A DNA stretch of 64,000 nt from Monosporascus cannonballus (GCA_004154925.1 QJNS01000148.1:1-64000), one strand, 5' to 3'; positions 1-10,857 are shown, numbered from the stretch's first letter. The notes: a model not told the origin generated them from the letters alone. Numbers and translations are program-made.

Positions 1-1672
1 AGGGGGGGGGGCGCGCCCGCTAGGTCGACGCCTAGCCGACCACGAAGGAAAGCGGCATGTACAAGAGACAGCTCGACCGAGCGGATGATGAGGCCAAACT
101 TCCGTCCGAATCACCGTTCCAAATAGTCATACCGGGAGGAAAGGCGCTGGGACGGAGAGGACGAGCACGCCCCTTCACTTGTCGGCTAACAAGGATTCTG
201 ACTCCCCTGAAGACACCCACTTTATGGCTACCTCTGTACAACGTTAACTGCTACGCCCCAGAGGCCACCATGTTATCCGTTGCTGTCGCCGCTACCTAGG
301 CCACTCAGACCGAAGGCTCGTCTCTTTCATGAAAAGGTTCATAAGAAGATCTGCAGGGCTGCAATAACCCCCCAGATGATCGATATTAAGGAAGGGGATG
401 ACGGCAGCTTGACTGGGCGATGGTATAAGTATTTTAGTTTGCGTAAAATATAGGGGTTACCGTTATGTCTAGGTCTTACCGGTCTTCCTCGTCAACCGTG
501 AAAATTGTACCCTCGCTTTCGAATATCCCTTCACTCACTCCTCGATCAAGTAGCGTCCTAATCTTTCTGAGAACGCCTACTTCCTGGTTACGGCGCATGA
601 TATTATGGCCCGGGTTTTCTGCGGCCTGCCCGACATGGGCACGAACAGCGATGGTCTTCACTTGCGGACGGTAATTATGGTAGCCTGATCGTTCATCATC
701 CATTATCAAGCCCATCCATATTGGTAGCTCTTCCCCTTGGCTCAAATTGCTTACCCGTTGAAGAGGAAGAACATCACATCCCATCGGCTCAGAGTTGAGG
801 ACAATGACACAGCCAAACTCATTGCATTTGTTACAAGCATGGTCCAGGTACCCCCCTAACAGCTGGGAGGTACTTCATAAGAAGGAACCATAGGGTGCGC
901 TGAATGGGAATCCTACTGAAGCTCAGGACACGGCTCCTACTTAGTAAGAAGATCATCATTAGACAGCTCGAAAGAATCCTCTCCTTTCTGGTATCCTTGG
1001 TACGGACGCCCACGGCTCGCATATTCACAATCCGGTTCGAGAAGGATACGTTGGTTCGTTGTCTTTCCCAGCTTGGTCACTACCATCTCCCTAAAACTCC
1101 ATGTGGAGCGCCGTGACCCACACAGTTGATATCAACGGTAACCTAGTCACGTACTCGAACCACTGTACTTGGGCTTTGTCTATTAGATCTCCCAATCCTC
1201 CTCATACTCAGCGTTCCTTACAAATCAGGAACAATACCAACACCTACGTACGTAGCCTAGGTGCCTTCGCTTTCAGGAGCCAGACAATACTGGGGGCAGT
1301 CTATGAGGGCGCCTTTCTTTTAGGGGCGGGGCGCTAGGGGCCCATCCCACAGCGGGAAGAGCCGCTAAAGACCCATCTGAACACCGGGGGACGCAGTGCG
1401 CGGGGCCTAGTTCATCGTATAAGCCACCTGGTGATTCGATAGCCCAGCTGACGGTGGTGGAATCGAGCCCTGAGAACGGCGAGTTGTCGGGATCCTTATG
1501 ACCAGCTGCACACGTCGTCTTAACATCTACCGCGTGGAACATGTCATCCCGCTATTAGCTTGAACAGGCCTTTACAGGGCATGTCTTTGCGTCTGTTTCA
1601 TATTGTCATGAAGCAAGAGGTGCTTCCTTGACGGCACAAGGTGATAAGTACGTCGCTCAATGTCCAGGAGGA
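1..1672. other. Intergenic segment, no confident gene
   Basis: Base composition is balanced and like the gene region, unlike the AT-rich part after 10.87 kb. All six frames are broken into short pieces and I recognise no domain. The best candidate coding stretch is on the minus strand at 478-868 and is listed separately. The window opens with a run of ten G followed by a GCGCGCCC motif, which may be an assembly edge. The right end is the 3' flank of the convergently reading Zn2Cys6 gene. Confidence 0.6.
478..868 (-). other. Exon-like open stretch, unidentified
   Basis: On the minus strand a frame stays open from an acceptor-like TTAG near 868 down to about 479, where it ends in codons for VDEEDR just before a GGTAAG donor-like site. 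The translation is mixed and protein-like (for example GYLDHACNKCNEFGC and later GQAAENPGHNIMRR) without low complexity. I do not recognise the protein. No neighbouring exons join to it convincingly, so it may be an exon of a decayed gene or a chance frame. Confidence 0.2.
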
Positions 1673-2947
1673 TCACCAAGACGTATCCGTCGCCATTATC
1701 AGCCTAGCGTTCTCGACCGTGTCGCGCAGAGCCCGCGGCCGCGCGCTCGGCCCGGGTCCCTTCTCGTCGAGCTCCCTCTGCAGTAGGTCGAAGTGGTGGG
1801 GCCGCGAGAGCAATCCGCTTCTGGCCCGCCCGCCGACCCCCGCACCCGGGCCGTTGTACCTCTCCTGGTCCGGCAGCAGGCCGAGGCCGCGCTCGACGCG
1901 GTCGAGGAGGCAGGCGACGACCTGGGCGTAGATGATGCTCTCCATGCGCCCGTCGAACGAGTAGAAGGCGCCGATGCGCAGGCCCTTCGCCCGGTCGAAG
2001 CTCGGTATCGGGTCCGTGTCCAGGTACCTGAGGCGCCGGTGTATGTGCACGAAGATGGTCTCGAACAGCTCGATTATCTGCACGTAGCAGCTCACCAGCA
2101 GGAGGGCGACCGGGGTGTCGGGCGAAGGAGAGGACGACCCCTCGTCGTGTGCTATCGTGTAGGCGAAGTCTTCACTCATCGCGATGGATGGATCCTGGCC
2201 GGCGAACATATCCGCTAGCGAGGGGTCTTCGGCGTAGTCGAACGGAGGCCCGGACGGCTCGTACACCCTAGACCGGTTCTTTAGAATACTGTCTAGGTTG
2301 TCGATGATGGCATGGAATTTCTGGGCGAAATTCAGGGCTCTTTCGCATATGGTCGTCACCCCGTCTCGTTCCGATGAATGCGTAGCAGTGACGAGCATGG
2401 CGATGCTCATCGATGTCCGGTTCTCCCTGAGCGTCGTAGTTTGGGCGTGAAGGTCGATATTGAGCCGGGAGAGCTCTCTTAGACACCCATGCTGATCGAC
2501 GCTTCCCGTATATTCAGCCCCGTGACCGAAACAGGATCGGTTGGCGGCGACCTCCTGATTACCAAAAGTTGAAGTGATAACATCATCACGCCGAGGCGGC
2601 GACATGGCAGACGGTAGACTGGAGCCGCCGCCTTCCCCTGTGAAGTCGCCGAGAAATTGACCAACCCCTAGCGTCAGGGACTCATCGTTCCCAAGCACAG
2701 GGCCCTGCGACGGCGCGTCCGTCGCATCTTGCACTTCATTCGTAAAATCCGAGGATGCGGCCGTAGTAGTCAGACCCGGCCTTCGCGGTCGTCCGGGCCG
2801 GCCGGCCCTCCCCACCTCGCAGGCTACGCCGAGCCGCGTGCAGCGAGTGCATTTCGGCTGGGTCCCATCGCGTAGACACCTCAACTTCTGCGCGCGGCAT
2901 CTGTCGCAGGCGGTGCGGCGGAGGCTCGACTTCGGTACGTATGCCAT
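1673..2947 (-). CDS. Zn2Cys6 (GAL4-type) fungal transcription factor
   Basis: A single-exon gene for 424 residues. The N terminus holds a complete binuclear zinc cluster, Cys14-x2-Cys17-x6-Cys24-x8-Cys33-x2-Cys36-x6-Cys43, followed by a basic linker rich in GRPGRP, typical of nuclear DNA-binding regulators. The middle is Ser/Pro rich. Around residues 285-360 runs a block (LLLVSCYVQIIELFETIF, then IPSFDRAKGLRIGAFYSF and MESIIYAQVVACLLDRVE) that resembles the C-terminal half of the regulators often encoded in secondary-metabolite clusters. The start ATG has A at -3 and G at +4. The length is short to normal for this class. No biosynthetic genes are visible nearby, so the target genes are unknown. 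The family is sure; the pathway is not. Confidence 0.9.
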   Translation of the reverse strand: MAYVPKSSLRRTACDRCRAQKLRCLRDGTQPKCTRCTRLGVACEVGRAGRPGRPRRPGLTTTAASSDFTNEVQDATDAPSQGPVLGNDESLTLGVGQFLGDFTGEGGGSSLPSAMSPPRRDDVITSTFGNQEVAANRSCFGHGAEYTGSVDQHGCLRELSRLNIDLHAQTTTLRENRTSMSIAMLVTATHSSERDGVTTICERALNFAQKFHAIIDNLDSILKNRSRVYEPSGPPFDYAEDPSLADMFAGQDPSIAMSEDFAYTIAHDEGSSSPSPDTPVALLLVSCYVQIIELFETIFVHIHRRLRYLDTDPIPSFDRAKGLRIGAFYSFDGRMESIIYAQVVACLLDRVERGLGLLPDQERYNGPGAGVGGRARSGLLSRPHHFDLLQRELDEKGPGPSARPRALRDTVENARLIMATDTSW

Positions 2948-3987
2948 CTTTTATTTTCGCTTTTATTTAGCCATTAAACCCGGAAGGTGGACCGGGATAT
3001 CGAGAGGGTGCACGTATATTTTCATGGGGTTTGTCGTCAGTCGCCTAGACATCTCTTATTGATAGATGGCACGTGATCTGAGCCTCTGTCCCTTACAAGG
3101 CAACACCGCCTCAATCCTTCAGGGGCATCCCAGGCAAAAACATCATGGGTTGCCGAGCCTCATACCGGACTCCATTATCCTAGCCCTTCCGAATGGCCCT
3201 GTGTGTACCAGGTTAACTGTGAGGCTCTTTCGTTAATGGCCTTGAAACTCGCACAGGCTCGAGACGCATCAAACTAATTAGTCAGATAGCCGATATCAGC
3301 GAGGTATTCCTATGTCATAACAAAGTTATCAACGCATATAGCAGGACATGAGACGAAATCAAAGCAGAGCTCAAATGCCCGGGAGTAAAGCCCGTGGCGA
3401 CCTACGTACTGTTCTGGAATCCACGCCCGACCCCACAGGTACTTATGTGAGCTACCGGCGGCCTGGTCTCTGCCTACCTACTTACAACATTACAGCCAAC
3501 GCTGTTTTACGATGCGAACACCATACTCGACCCACGGCAACTACCCCAAGTCGGGCAAAGCACGCGGAAGCAACAGGCACTCAAAGTAATGTCTTCAATG
3601 CGTGTATGGTGTCCCTCCGTTCTACTACCTTCGTTGTTTTCGGTTCTAGCTGTGTCCATTCGCCCAATCAGTCAACCTGTCTCTAAGCGAAAAGTCAGTA
3701 GAATGATGCGGCCCCTCGTAGCTGATATCTCGTTGAAGGCAGTAAGCCGTAAGCCCTAAAGCAACCCCGTAGCCCAAACATGCACATCCAATAACCATAA
3801 GCATATCGTAGTCATCGTAGCCACCCCTTCCGTAACGCCGTGAGTGCTTGCAGTACAACCCTGCCCTCAACTGGGTGCCTGTCCTCGGTCCATGGAATTT
3901 GTTTCCGATCGAGGGAACGTATCAAACGATTCCTCGATTCGTCCCAAGAAATAATGCTCCCTGACCCTCAACCCCGTCGCGGCCACC
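2948..3987. other. Intergenic segment between two minus-strand genes
   Basis: This holds the promoter side of the Zn2Cys6 gene, with an A/T-rich stretch directly upstream of its ATG, and the 3' flank of the deubiquitinase gene. I see no confident gene. A weak membrane-protein-like fragment on the minus strand (3,646-3,936) is listed separately. Short plus-strand frames here lack any recognisable motif. Confidence 0.55.
3646..3936 (-). other. Possible remnant of a fungal rhodopsin/PTH11-type membrane protein
   Basis: A minus-strand frame without an ATG contains a basic stretch (SRRYGRGGYDDYDMLM) followed by a hydrophobic segment rich in Gly, Ala, Leu and Tyr. The order basic stretch, W/Y-D-D-Y, then a membrane helix is reminiscent of the first loop of PTH11-like fungal receptors. 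There is no second helix in the same frame and no start codon, so at best this is a decayed exon. It may also be chance. Confidence 0.15.
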
Positions 3988-6816
3988 TCACATGATGACG
4001 CAATCCCTGTCCCGTCCCCCGTTAGTCTGCGCCGGACCACCGCCGTTTCCCGCGGGAACGGGCGTCCCACCACCACCCATGCGCCCTCCTCTCAAGGGAG
4101 ACGCAGGTCCCGGTCCGCCGCGACCCGCGCCCGTGCTAACATCGGTCCTCGAATTCGAATTCGAAGGCCCGCCCGGGCTGCTGGAGGGATGACTCAGGTG
4201 ACCTGCGGGCGGGAGGTACGGTGTGCTCTTCGAAGCTTGTTCGTAGCTGGGGGGGGCGTCGTCCACGTCCGCGTCCCCGGGTCGGTGGGTCCCGGGTCTC
4301 TGGGCCGTCGTCACGGGCGGGACTAGGGGCCTGACGTGCTGTACGACAGGCCTGGTTCCGCCCCTGCCGCCGCGCTGGTGGTTGGCGGATGTCGTCCTAG
4401 GAGGAGTCGGGGGCGCGCTGCCACCGCGAGCACCCCTTGCCCCTCCGCCGCGGCCACGGGCTGCGGGGGCGCCTTGCCGTCCCTGCTGCTCGATGAACTG
4501 CTCCGAGAGCTCGGCCTCGCGGCGCCGTGCGGCTTGCGCTGCGCGGTGGCGAGCCTCCTCGTCCTCCTGGAGTTGCAGGGCCAATGCCAAATCGCGGTCT
4601 TCCTGTTCCTGATTCGGTGAACGTGGCGGTGCTGACGATTCTGTTGTTTCGGCTTGGCGGTTGTTGCGCGATCGCCTGCTCTGCACCGTCTGCCATTCGC
4701 CGCCATTAGCATTAGTAGCGGAACCTTCATCGTGCCATGCACCGGGGACATTGCCTGATGAAGATGGCTGTGGAGGACCGCTGACGATGCGGAAATCGCC
4801 TGAGAAAAACTCCGCGCATTCGCCTCTAACGTCTGAGAGTGATTCCCAGACTATTTCGTCGTGCGTGAAGTAGCCCGCATCCGTAACGAGAGTAAGCAAT
4901 TCAAGTGTTTGGGGGTGCCGGTACAAGGTTGAGAAGTGATCATTGCGGAATAAGATGGCGAATGAACCTGGCTGGATGGACCTCGCGATGACATCGAGCC
5001 CCCACGGGGTTAACTGAGTTGCCGTTGAAGAAAACCAGCTCTTGATTGTGATTATATCTTGGTAGAGCTGCTGTTCTCGTTCTGTCAGGCCGGCTGTTGC
5101 GTTGCTGAGTTTATCCTCAAGCTCTTCTTCACGAAATAGAAGACTCTGCACTTCGTCATAGGATGAGCCTTGTCGAGTGAAGGCATCATAAACGGGGTCA
5201 TCTCGTGGCGGCAACCAGCCATGTATCAACGGAACCGAGAATGTAGCGTAAAGTTTCAAGTCTCGAGTATCTTCGAATGTTCCAGGTACCGGAGCATCTG
5301 GGGACTTTTGGTGGTAAGCGTTGACGCGCTCGGGAGTCGGAATAAACCGCGGATTGACGTTCATGCCTGTCTGCAGACCCTTTAAAAAGTCATAGAGCTC
5401 AGTCATATCTGGTAGTGCTGCATCCGGGTTTGTCCGGCGAGACGATATGAGTTCGTCAAATACAGCTTCTAACAGGAGATTGATGCTTATCTGCTCACGA
5501 GTCCTGAGGGTCTCGACCAGATTAGAGGTCGCCCCAGCAGGAACGGTCAGGGTAAGTGCGTTCACAAGCGCAACTAGTGGACAAGGTCCATTGGCATTCT
5601 GGACCAGGATGGGAGATTTCCGAGTCGTCTTGATGCTATCGTCAAACCAGTTTATGATTTTAATTTGGTAGGTCTCTGATTTCGACTGAGGCTGTGGTCG
5701 AGGAGGTGCGGTCTCAGTGGAAGTTTGTGGCGGTAGAGCTGGTGGCGGTGGCGCTGGTGCTGCTACTGGTGCTGCTGCTGGTGCTGCTGCTGGTTCTGCT
5801 GCTGGTGCTGCTGCTGGTGTTGCTGCTGGTGCTGCTTCTGTTGTAGGGGCAGCCGGTTCGTTTTTGTCTTCTTCTCCATCCGAGAAGTTCTCCCACGACT
5901 CCTGCCTTAACAGAATCGCTTGGGAAGGTTCCGGCAAAGTATCATGGTCAATGAGGTTCCAACCTTCCGGGGGTCCAGACTGCTCTTGTATCAAGACGCC
6001 AGTGGGTTGCTTCCCCTTCCCGCTCAACCCCGTGTCATCCCAGGCATGCTGGTCGTCCATGAATTGGTCTTGTTCCGGAGTCTTTGCTGGCAAAGGTGGC
6101 AACGAAGGATTAGGGGCTTTGTCTTCATCCCACACATGAGACTCGCTTCCAGATGGGAACGCAAGTATCCGAGGTGAGTCAGCGGCGGCAACTGTGGATG
6201 AGTCGGTTGGTCGGTCTCTAGACTCCCAAACATTCTTCCCTGATTCCTGGTCTGGGTCCGAAACAGACGGTAGGGGAGACGAACTCTTGGAAACTCTGCC
6301 CTCCTCCAGAGCTGGTTGCCAAGGATTCGTGCTAGGTTCTGGCTCGTTTATTTGCATTTGCGATAATGCGTCTGTCGGCGGTGGTGGAGGAGCCTCGGAG
6401 GGCATGGCCGGTGTGCCTCCTACAGGCTTTCTCTTGAAGGGATTTGTCTCGCTACGAGTCACTCCTGGCGTCAGTGCTCTGGGGATTTCGTTGAGTTTGG
6501 CATTCCGCTCAATAGATGGAGGTGCCTCAAGTTTCCCATTGCTATCTCCCCAAGGGTTCTCCTCGTTCTGCGAATAGTCTGGAGTGTATGAAGCCGGCGC
6601 AACCCCGGGGCGTAAGGCGTCCGGAACGTTCGATAGGGAGTTGGTCTTGCCGGCCTTATGCTCTTGAGCTTGGCCTTGAGTGTCCCATATGCCATCCGCT
6701 TCAGGTTCGGGCTCGGGAGTTGACCACGGTTCTTGCCTCGTGACTTGAATACTGATAGGGGGAACTGTGCTGGGGTCGACGGGTGCATCGCCGGGCACGG
6801 GTTTGCGTGTAACCAT
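3988..6816 (-). CDS. MINDY-family deubiquitinase with CaaX box
   Basis: An intronless gene for 942 residues. The MINDY (DUF544) catalytic domain spans about residues 380-680. The oxyanion Gln406 and catalytic Cys412 lie in LVQNANGPCPLVALVNAL, and the catalytic His627 lies in ILFRNDHFSTLYRHP. MINDY enzymes are Cys proteases that trim long Lys48-linked ubiquitin chains. After the domain comes an acidic helix (DLALALQLQEDEEAR), a likely ubiquitin-binding MIU, then an Arg/Gly/Pro-rich tail. The protein ends in CVIM, a good farnesylation (CaaX) signal that would place it on membranes. The first 370 residues are disordered and carry NPF/NPW motifs, two related blocks (VPDALRPGV and IPRALTPGV) and an Ala/Pro tract. 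The start has a perfect ACCATGG context. It is longer than animal MINDY1/2 because of these disordered arms. Confidence 0.93.
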   Translation of the reverse strand: MVTRKPVPGDAPVDPSTVPPISIQVTRQEPWSTPEPEPEADGIWDTQGQAQEHKAGKTNSLSNVPDALRPGVAPASYTPDYSQNEENPWGDSNGKLEAPPSIERNAKLNEIPRALTPGVTRSETNPFKRKPVGGTPAMPSEAPPPPPTDALSQMQINEPEPSTNPWQPALEEGRVSKSSSPLPSVSDPDQESGKNVWESRDRPTDSSTVAAADSPRILAFPSGSESHVWDEDKAPNPSLPPLPAKTPEQDQFMDDQHAWDDTGLSGKGKQPTGVLIQEQSGPPEGWNLIDHDTLPEPSQAILLRQESWENFSDGEEDKNEPAAPTTEAAPAATPAAAPAAEPAAAPAAAPVAAPAPPPPALPPQTSTETAPPRPQPQSKSETYQIKIINWFDDSIKTTRKSPILVQNANGPCPLVALVNALTLTVPAGATSNLVETLRTREQISINLLLEAVFDELISSRRTNPDAALPDMTELYDFLKGLQTGMNVNPRFIPTPERVNAYHQKSPDAPVPGTFEDTRDLKLYATFSVPLIHGWLPPRDDPVYDAFTRQGSSYDEVQSLLFREEELEDKLSNATAGLTEREQQLYQDIITIKSWFSSTATQLTPWGLDVIARSIQPGSFAILFRNDHFSTLYRHPQTLELLTLVTDAGYFTHDEIVWESLSDVRGECAEFFSGDFRIVSGPPQPSSSGNVPGAWHDEGSATNANGGEWQTVQSRRSRNNRQAETTESSAPPRSPNQEQEDRDLALALQLQEDEEARHRAAQAARRREAELSEQFIEQQGRQGAPAARGRGGGARGARGGSAPPTPPRTTSANHQRGGRGGTRPVVQHVRPLVPPVTTAQRPGTHRPGDADVDDAPPSYEQASKSTPYLPPAGHLSHPSSSPGGPSNSNSRTDVSTGAGRGGPGPASPLRGGRMGGGGTPVPAGNGGGPAQTNGGRDRDCVIM
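5751..5837 (+). repeat. GCTGCTGGT-type minisatellite inside the deubiquitinase gene
   Basis: Imperfect copies of a 9-15 bp unit (GCTGCTGGT / GCTGCTGCTGGT, read on the plus strand) make the Ala-Pro-rich tract around residues 327-355 of the minus-strand MINDY protein. The unit is a multiple of 3, so length changes keep the frame. It lies in the disordered N-terminal arm just before the catalytic domain and probably varies between strains. Confidence 0.75.
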
Positions 6817-8717
6817 GGTCGCAACCTAGCGACGCAGGCGTTCTCGTGGACTCGGTCGATTGGCCCGGGAGGAAGTATGTAGGCGCCGTCGGTGGTATGT
6901 CTCTAACATATGTCTCTTATAGAGTCTGGCGGTCCCACATAAACAGGGAGAAGAGGGGAGTAGTGATGGTAATACGACGTTGACGTTGGGGTGCGAGGAG
7001 CTGCTACCGAACTCCGAGTTGCGTCATAAGAGCCAAACTTTGCAGGACTTGACCAACACCAATTGGGAAACTGTCGCAAGCTGTCAAGAGAGGCCCCAAA
7101 GAGGTATAATGAAACAGGTATACGAAATGGCGAGGAAGCTCTATGGAAATATAGGCATGGGAATTAAGTGATCGGGAGGAAGCGGTTGAGGGATGGGGAG
7201 GTAGGTGGGAAGCTGGAGGTACTGTATGTACATTGAGGTGGCATGGAATTCCGCAGTGCAGTGCGGTGCAATGCAGCCCAGTGGGGTTCGCTGGAGGCGC
7301 TACAATGTAAGTGCGTAATATATGTGGCGGTGTTGTTGAGATTCTTGATTGGTTGCACGTCGGATAAGCAGGTTATGGCTGGCCAGTCGCATTAGGGACT
7401 TGTACAGTGCATCGTATTTGCCGCAAGCCGTCCCGTGAAATGAGTGCTGGACAGGCAGCAGAATTATTATAATATCATGAGCCTGCTGATTATTGTATGT
7501 AGGTCTATTTATGGGAAAGTGGCTAATCAACTCTCTTAGAACTATTACAAATCTACGTATTCAAACTTTATCTCAGATGAGACGAACAGCCAGAATACAA
7601 TTGCCCGGGTTGTTTCGATTTGTCGTCAGCTGCTTCCAGCGAAAGCTCAACGTTGAAGCGTCTTCAGTGCGAAGAAAACTAATCGTGTACTTCGCAAGAG
7701 TCGTCATCAACGCGCCATACTTTAGCTCAATCATACCCATGAATCATTACCGAGGTAGCCACATGCCCAGTCAGCCTAGCTCTACCAGCCCCAACGTTGG
7801 ACTTCTGACCGATCCAAATCTCAATCCCCAATACGTAGTACGTAGCATGTACGAAGTATACAGGTCTAGTCCCTCATAGCGTGCTGACGCGCATAAGTGG
7901 CACCGAGAAAGGCTGATGGCAGCTGCCTTCAATAGTTGCGCTCGTAGCCTGAGACCGTTGTCCGTCATTGTCACGATGGATATGAACTTCATGTCGGAAA
8001 TCAGACGTCTTCCTGCAAGCCTCACTGTCTCTCCATACTCTATACGCATGTGATATTCTTGGTACCTTGCATACAACTCCCAGGGTATTCTTCGTTAGTT
8101 TTCCCCACCATTGTCCACCGTTGGATCAGGTAGAATCTCATATATATTTGTATGGGAGTAAACATGGTGTGATGGATAAGCCAGTGCTTCCTATGACTGC
8201 GAAGTGACGAATATCGGTGATGGCTGAAATGCCAATTTATATCCAATACACATTGTTTTGGAGGTGACATTCTAGCCCCATACAGCATAGAGCGGACCAG
8301 TGGAAGTTACTAACAAAAAAAACCCCTGGAATTGATTGTATTGAAGCTGGCCCCCCCCCGAACAGAACAACCCCCGAGTGGCAGAGCGACCACACGCACT
8401 AGTATGTATTCTATCCACTACGTGTCCACTCTATGACCCTTCCCCACATTCAGCCCCCCCATATTGGCACAGCAGAGACCCTGTGGAGAATCTCTAATGC
8501 GAACGGCTACGTTAACTAATCCTGTTTTCTGGTATCGCACCCCGAGCGTAATCTTAATGACGATGAGTTTGTCCCACGAACTCGGGACACTGTAGATTCT
8601 AGAAGGCACGCCAATTCAGATATATCTAACTTGTTGATATCCCTCCAGTCTTCTCCAGGTCTATTCTGCCGTCGCCCATTCCAAGCCGCTCTTCTCCATC
8701 CCCCAAAACCCATCGTC
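6817..8717. other. Divergent intergenic region, no gene seen
   Basis: This 1.9-kb stretch separates the minus-strand deubiquitinase from the plus-strand steroid-reductase-like gene, so it should carry both promoters. Frames are short and without motifs. The last 80 bases before the second gene are pyrimidine-rich, as in many fungal leaders. A short C-rich run lies near 8,350 and an A run near 8,315. I see no TATA box that I would defend and no RNA gene. Confidence 0.55.
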
Positions 8718-9636
8718 ATGGCCATCGTTCAGAACTGGCTCCCGGCGAGCCGCGAGAACTACGAGACGCTGTTATTCTGGTGGAAGTTCTATCCCCTCGT
8801 AAGCCAAGCTTCTCGCAATCTGACTGATTTCGCAACCGTCTTCTAACCTTCGCCTTTAGATGGCATCTCTCCAATGGGTATCCTCATGGTACGGCATGGG
8901 GAAGACTTCGGTCAACAGCAAATTCAACATCCCCGGCAGGATCGCCTGGCTCACGATGGAAGTGCCCGGCTTCATGACGCTCCTTTATTATATGAAGACT
9001 CTGCCAGCTCAATATTCCATCACTGACCTTCCCTGGCAGAACAAGGTCCTGGCCGGTCTTTTCGTCATTCACTACACCTACCGCGCCATTATCTTTCCCT
9101 TCGTTCAGCCTTCCATGTCCCCTATCCATGCCATGATATGGATCAATGCCGTGATCTTCCAGGTGTGCAACGGAAGCGCACTCGGTGGATGGCTAGCAGC
9201 ATACGGCCCCACCACCCAGGAGTCGTGGGCAGCGCAATCGTCCACCTTGCAATTCGCCGTCGGCTTGGTCTTGTTCTACGTCGGCCTCACCGGGAACTAC
9301 TTCTCTGACGAGGAGCTGCGGGAGATCCGCAGAATCGAGATGCGCCGACAGGAAAAGTTGAAGGAGAAGGGCCAAAGGAACATCGAGAAGCACTATGAAG
9401 TCCCCAACAACGGGTTATTCAAGTACATGCTCTACCCGCATTACTTCATGGAGTGGATCGAGTGGCTCGGTTTCTGGATCGCCGCCGGCTTCTCCTGCGC
9501 GCCTGCGAGATGCTTCCTCCTCAACGAGGTCTTCGCCATGCTTCCCCGCGCCGCCTCAGGTAACAAATGGTACAAGGAAAAGTTTGGTGAGGAGAAGATC
9601 AAGGGGAAGTATGTGATCATCCCCGGGGTCTACTGA
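8718..9636 (+). CDS. 3-oxo-5-alpha-steroid 4-dehydrogenase (steroid 5-alpha-reductase) family protein
   Basis: Two exons, 8,718-8,798 and 8,860-9,636, are joined in phase 0 by a 61-nt intron with GTAAGC donor, a CTAAC branch-like site and a TTTAG acceptor. The product has 285 residues. It is a multi-span membrane protein: hydrophobic segments lie around VLAGLFVIHYTYRAIIFPF, AMIWINAVIFQVC, LQFAVGLVLFYVGL and WIEWLGFWIAAGF. The C-terminal block, with GNYFSDEELREIR, YPHYFMEWIEWLGFWIA and WYKEKFG and ending in IPGVY, is the family signature. These enzymes use NADPH to reduce a double bond next to a carbonyl in steroids or related lipids in the endoplasmic reticulum. The length fits fungal members. 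The true substrate cannot be told from sequence; the first ATG has G at +4 and gives the short N-terminal exon. Confidence 0.88.
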
Positions 9637-10149
9637 TGGGGTAAATGACTATGTACCTTGACCGGGGCTGCCGACCCAGCACTGTGGTTGTTAATACGGC
9701 GTGTTCCATGGAGGTATTCAAAGTTGTTTTACTCCGCTCGTGCCCTGTTGATTGGATATTAGTTCGTTGGACGGATTTAGGCGAGTCACAGGCACTGGCA
9801 GACGGAAATTAGAGTAATGAAATCATAGACGTCTGCGCAACCATGCTCTCAGATATCTGTATGAACCATTTACATATTTGATGGCAACATTCCTGAGCCT
9901 TTGGCTATATAATCTAGGGGTCTAACTACAAGCCGACACCATATATTGATGGTCGACGCGACAGGACTATTCACAGTACGATACTATCAACACTGCTGTA
10001 TTGAATATCTGTGCCCCTAGAGTCCCAATGTCTTCATAGACAGCGTTAGGGAATCAGTGAGAGTAAGGCCCCGCGTCAGGTTATCCAAGACTTTCAGGGC
10101 GACGACACAGCAGAAGCCATTACTCGGCAGGGGGGGACCCGCACCCGCC
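9637..10149. other. 3' flank of the reductase gene, nothing recognised
   Basis: This is the untranslated and intergenic DNA after the TGA of the reductase-like gene. It has no frame of interest and no repeat that recurs elsewhere in the window. Composition is still that of the gene compartment. Confidence 0.5.
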
Positions 10150-10857
10150 CAGAACCCGTGGGGGGTCTTATGCCCCTGGACAAAGACCTCGACGAAGGCC
10201 ATGGTGGACCTCGTTGTCCTCGCCCTCCGGCTCCACATCGCCGTCGAAACGGAAGGGCAGCTCGACGTCGATGTGCGGGCAGCGGTCCGGCCGGACTCCC
10301 CTCCGCGCGCAGCGCGCCCCGCTCCAGCGCCTCCGTGTAGTCCTCGAACGGCCAGCCCGCGCCTTGCTCCGTCAGCCACCGCCGCGCCTCGCCTGTCAGC
10401 CGGCAGATCAGATCCCAGATCCTCGCCCCGCCGTGTTCCGTAGTTGAGCAGCACCGCGTAGTCCGCCGCCGCGCCCGGCCCGTGCGGCATGTCCGGCTCT
10501 ACGACCACGGTCGCGCCCCGGAATAGCGAGATCGTGCGTCTCGTCTCGCTGTCCCCGCCGTCGTACCGAAGGTGCGCCTCGTCGATGCCGGCTTGCTGGG
10601 TAGGTGCCCTCTGCAGCCAGTCGCAGAACCAGGTTTCCCTGCCCCTGATCCACAGGCTACCATCTCCTCCCCCCACCCCCCTGGCAATGGAACGATGTGG
10701 CTTACTCACGACTATGACGCACTCTTTCGGATACTTGCGAGCTATTAGCAGGCTGTAGTCTTCGCGATTGGTCGCGCGGGATATACTTGGTCGTAGTCAG
10801 CTGGTAGACGTTCTCGCTCGCGTCGAAATGAGCACCCCGGCGGGGGTCCTAAGTGCC
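10150..10857 (-). pseudogene. Frameshifted remnant of an unidentified GC-rich gene
   Basis: Protein-like translation jumps between frames on the minus strand. Pieces in order are DPRRGAHFDASENVYQ near 10,850, NREDYSLLIARKYPKECVIV ending at a GTGAGT donor at 10,709, ETWFCDWLQRAPTQQ near 10,635, VVEPDMPHGPGAAADYAVLL near 10,460, WDLICRLTGEARRWLTEQG near 10,400 and HIDVELPFRFDGDVEPEG near 10,270. At least two frame changes are not explained by introns. I do not recognise the family. It is GC-rich and not RIP-mutated, and it ends exactly where the AT-rich block begins, so its upstream part may have been lost to, or separated by, repeat insertion. Confidence 0.5.

Noticed and set aside
57..71. ATGTACAAGAGACAG resembles the Tn5/Nextera mosaic end
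   Set aside because: It differs in the TAC codon and the preceding bases do not match the adapter, so chance is more likely than adapter carry-over.
3348..3686. Plus-strand open frame of 112 codons
   Set aside because: No motif, mixed composition like intergenic DNA and no introns or context supporting a gene.
7493..7879. Plus-strand open frame of 128 codons in the divergent intergenic region
   Set aside because: No recognisable domain, and the composition does not differ from the surrounding untranslated DNA.
10408..10653. Second minus-strand frame over the gene remnant
   Set aside because: Arg/Gly-rich translation typical of a wrong frame over GC-rich coding DNA; the alternative frame gives the protein-like reading.
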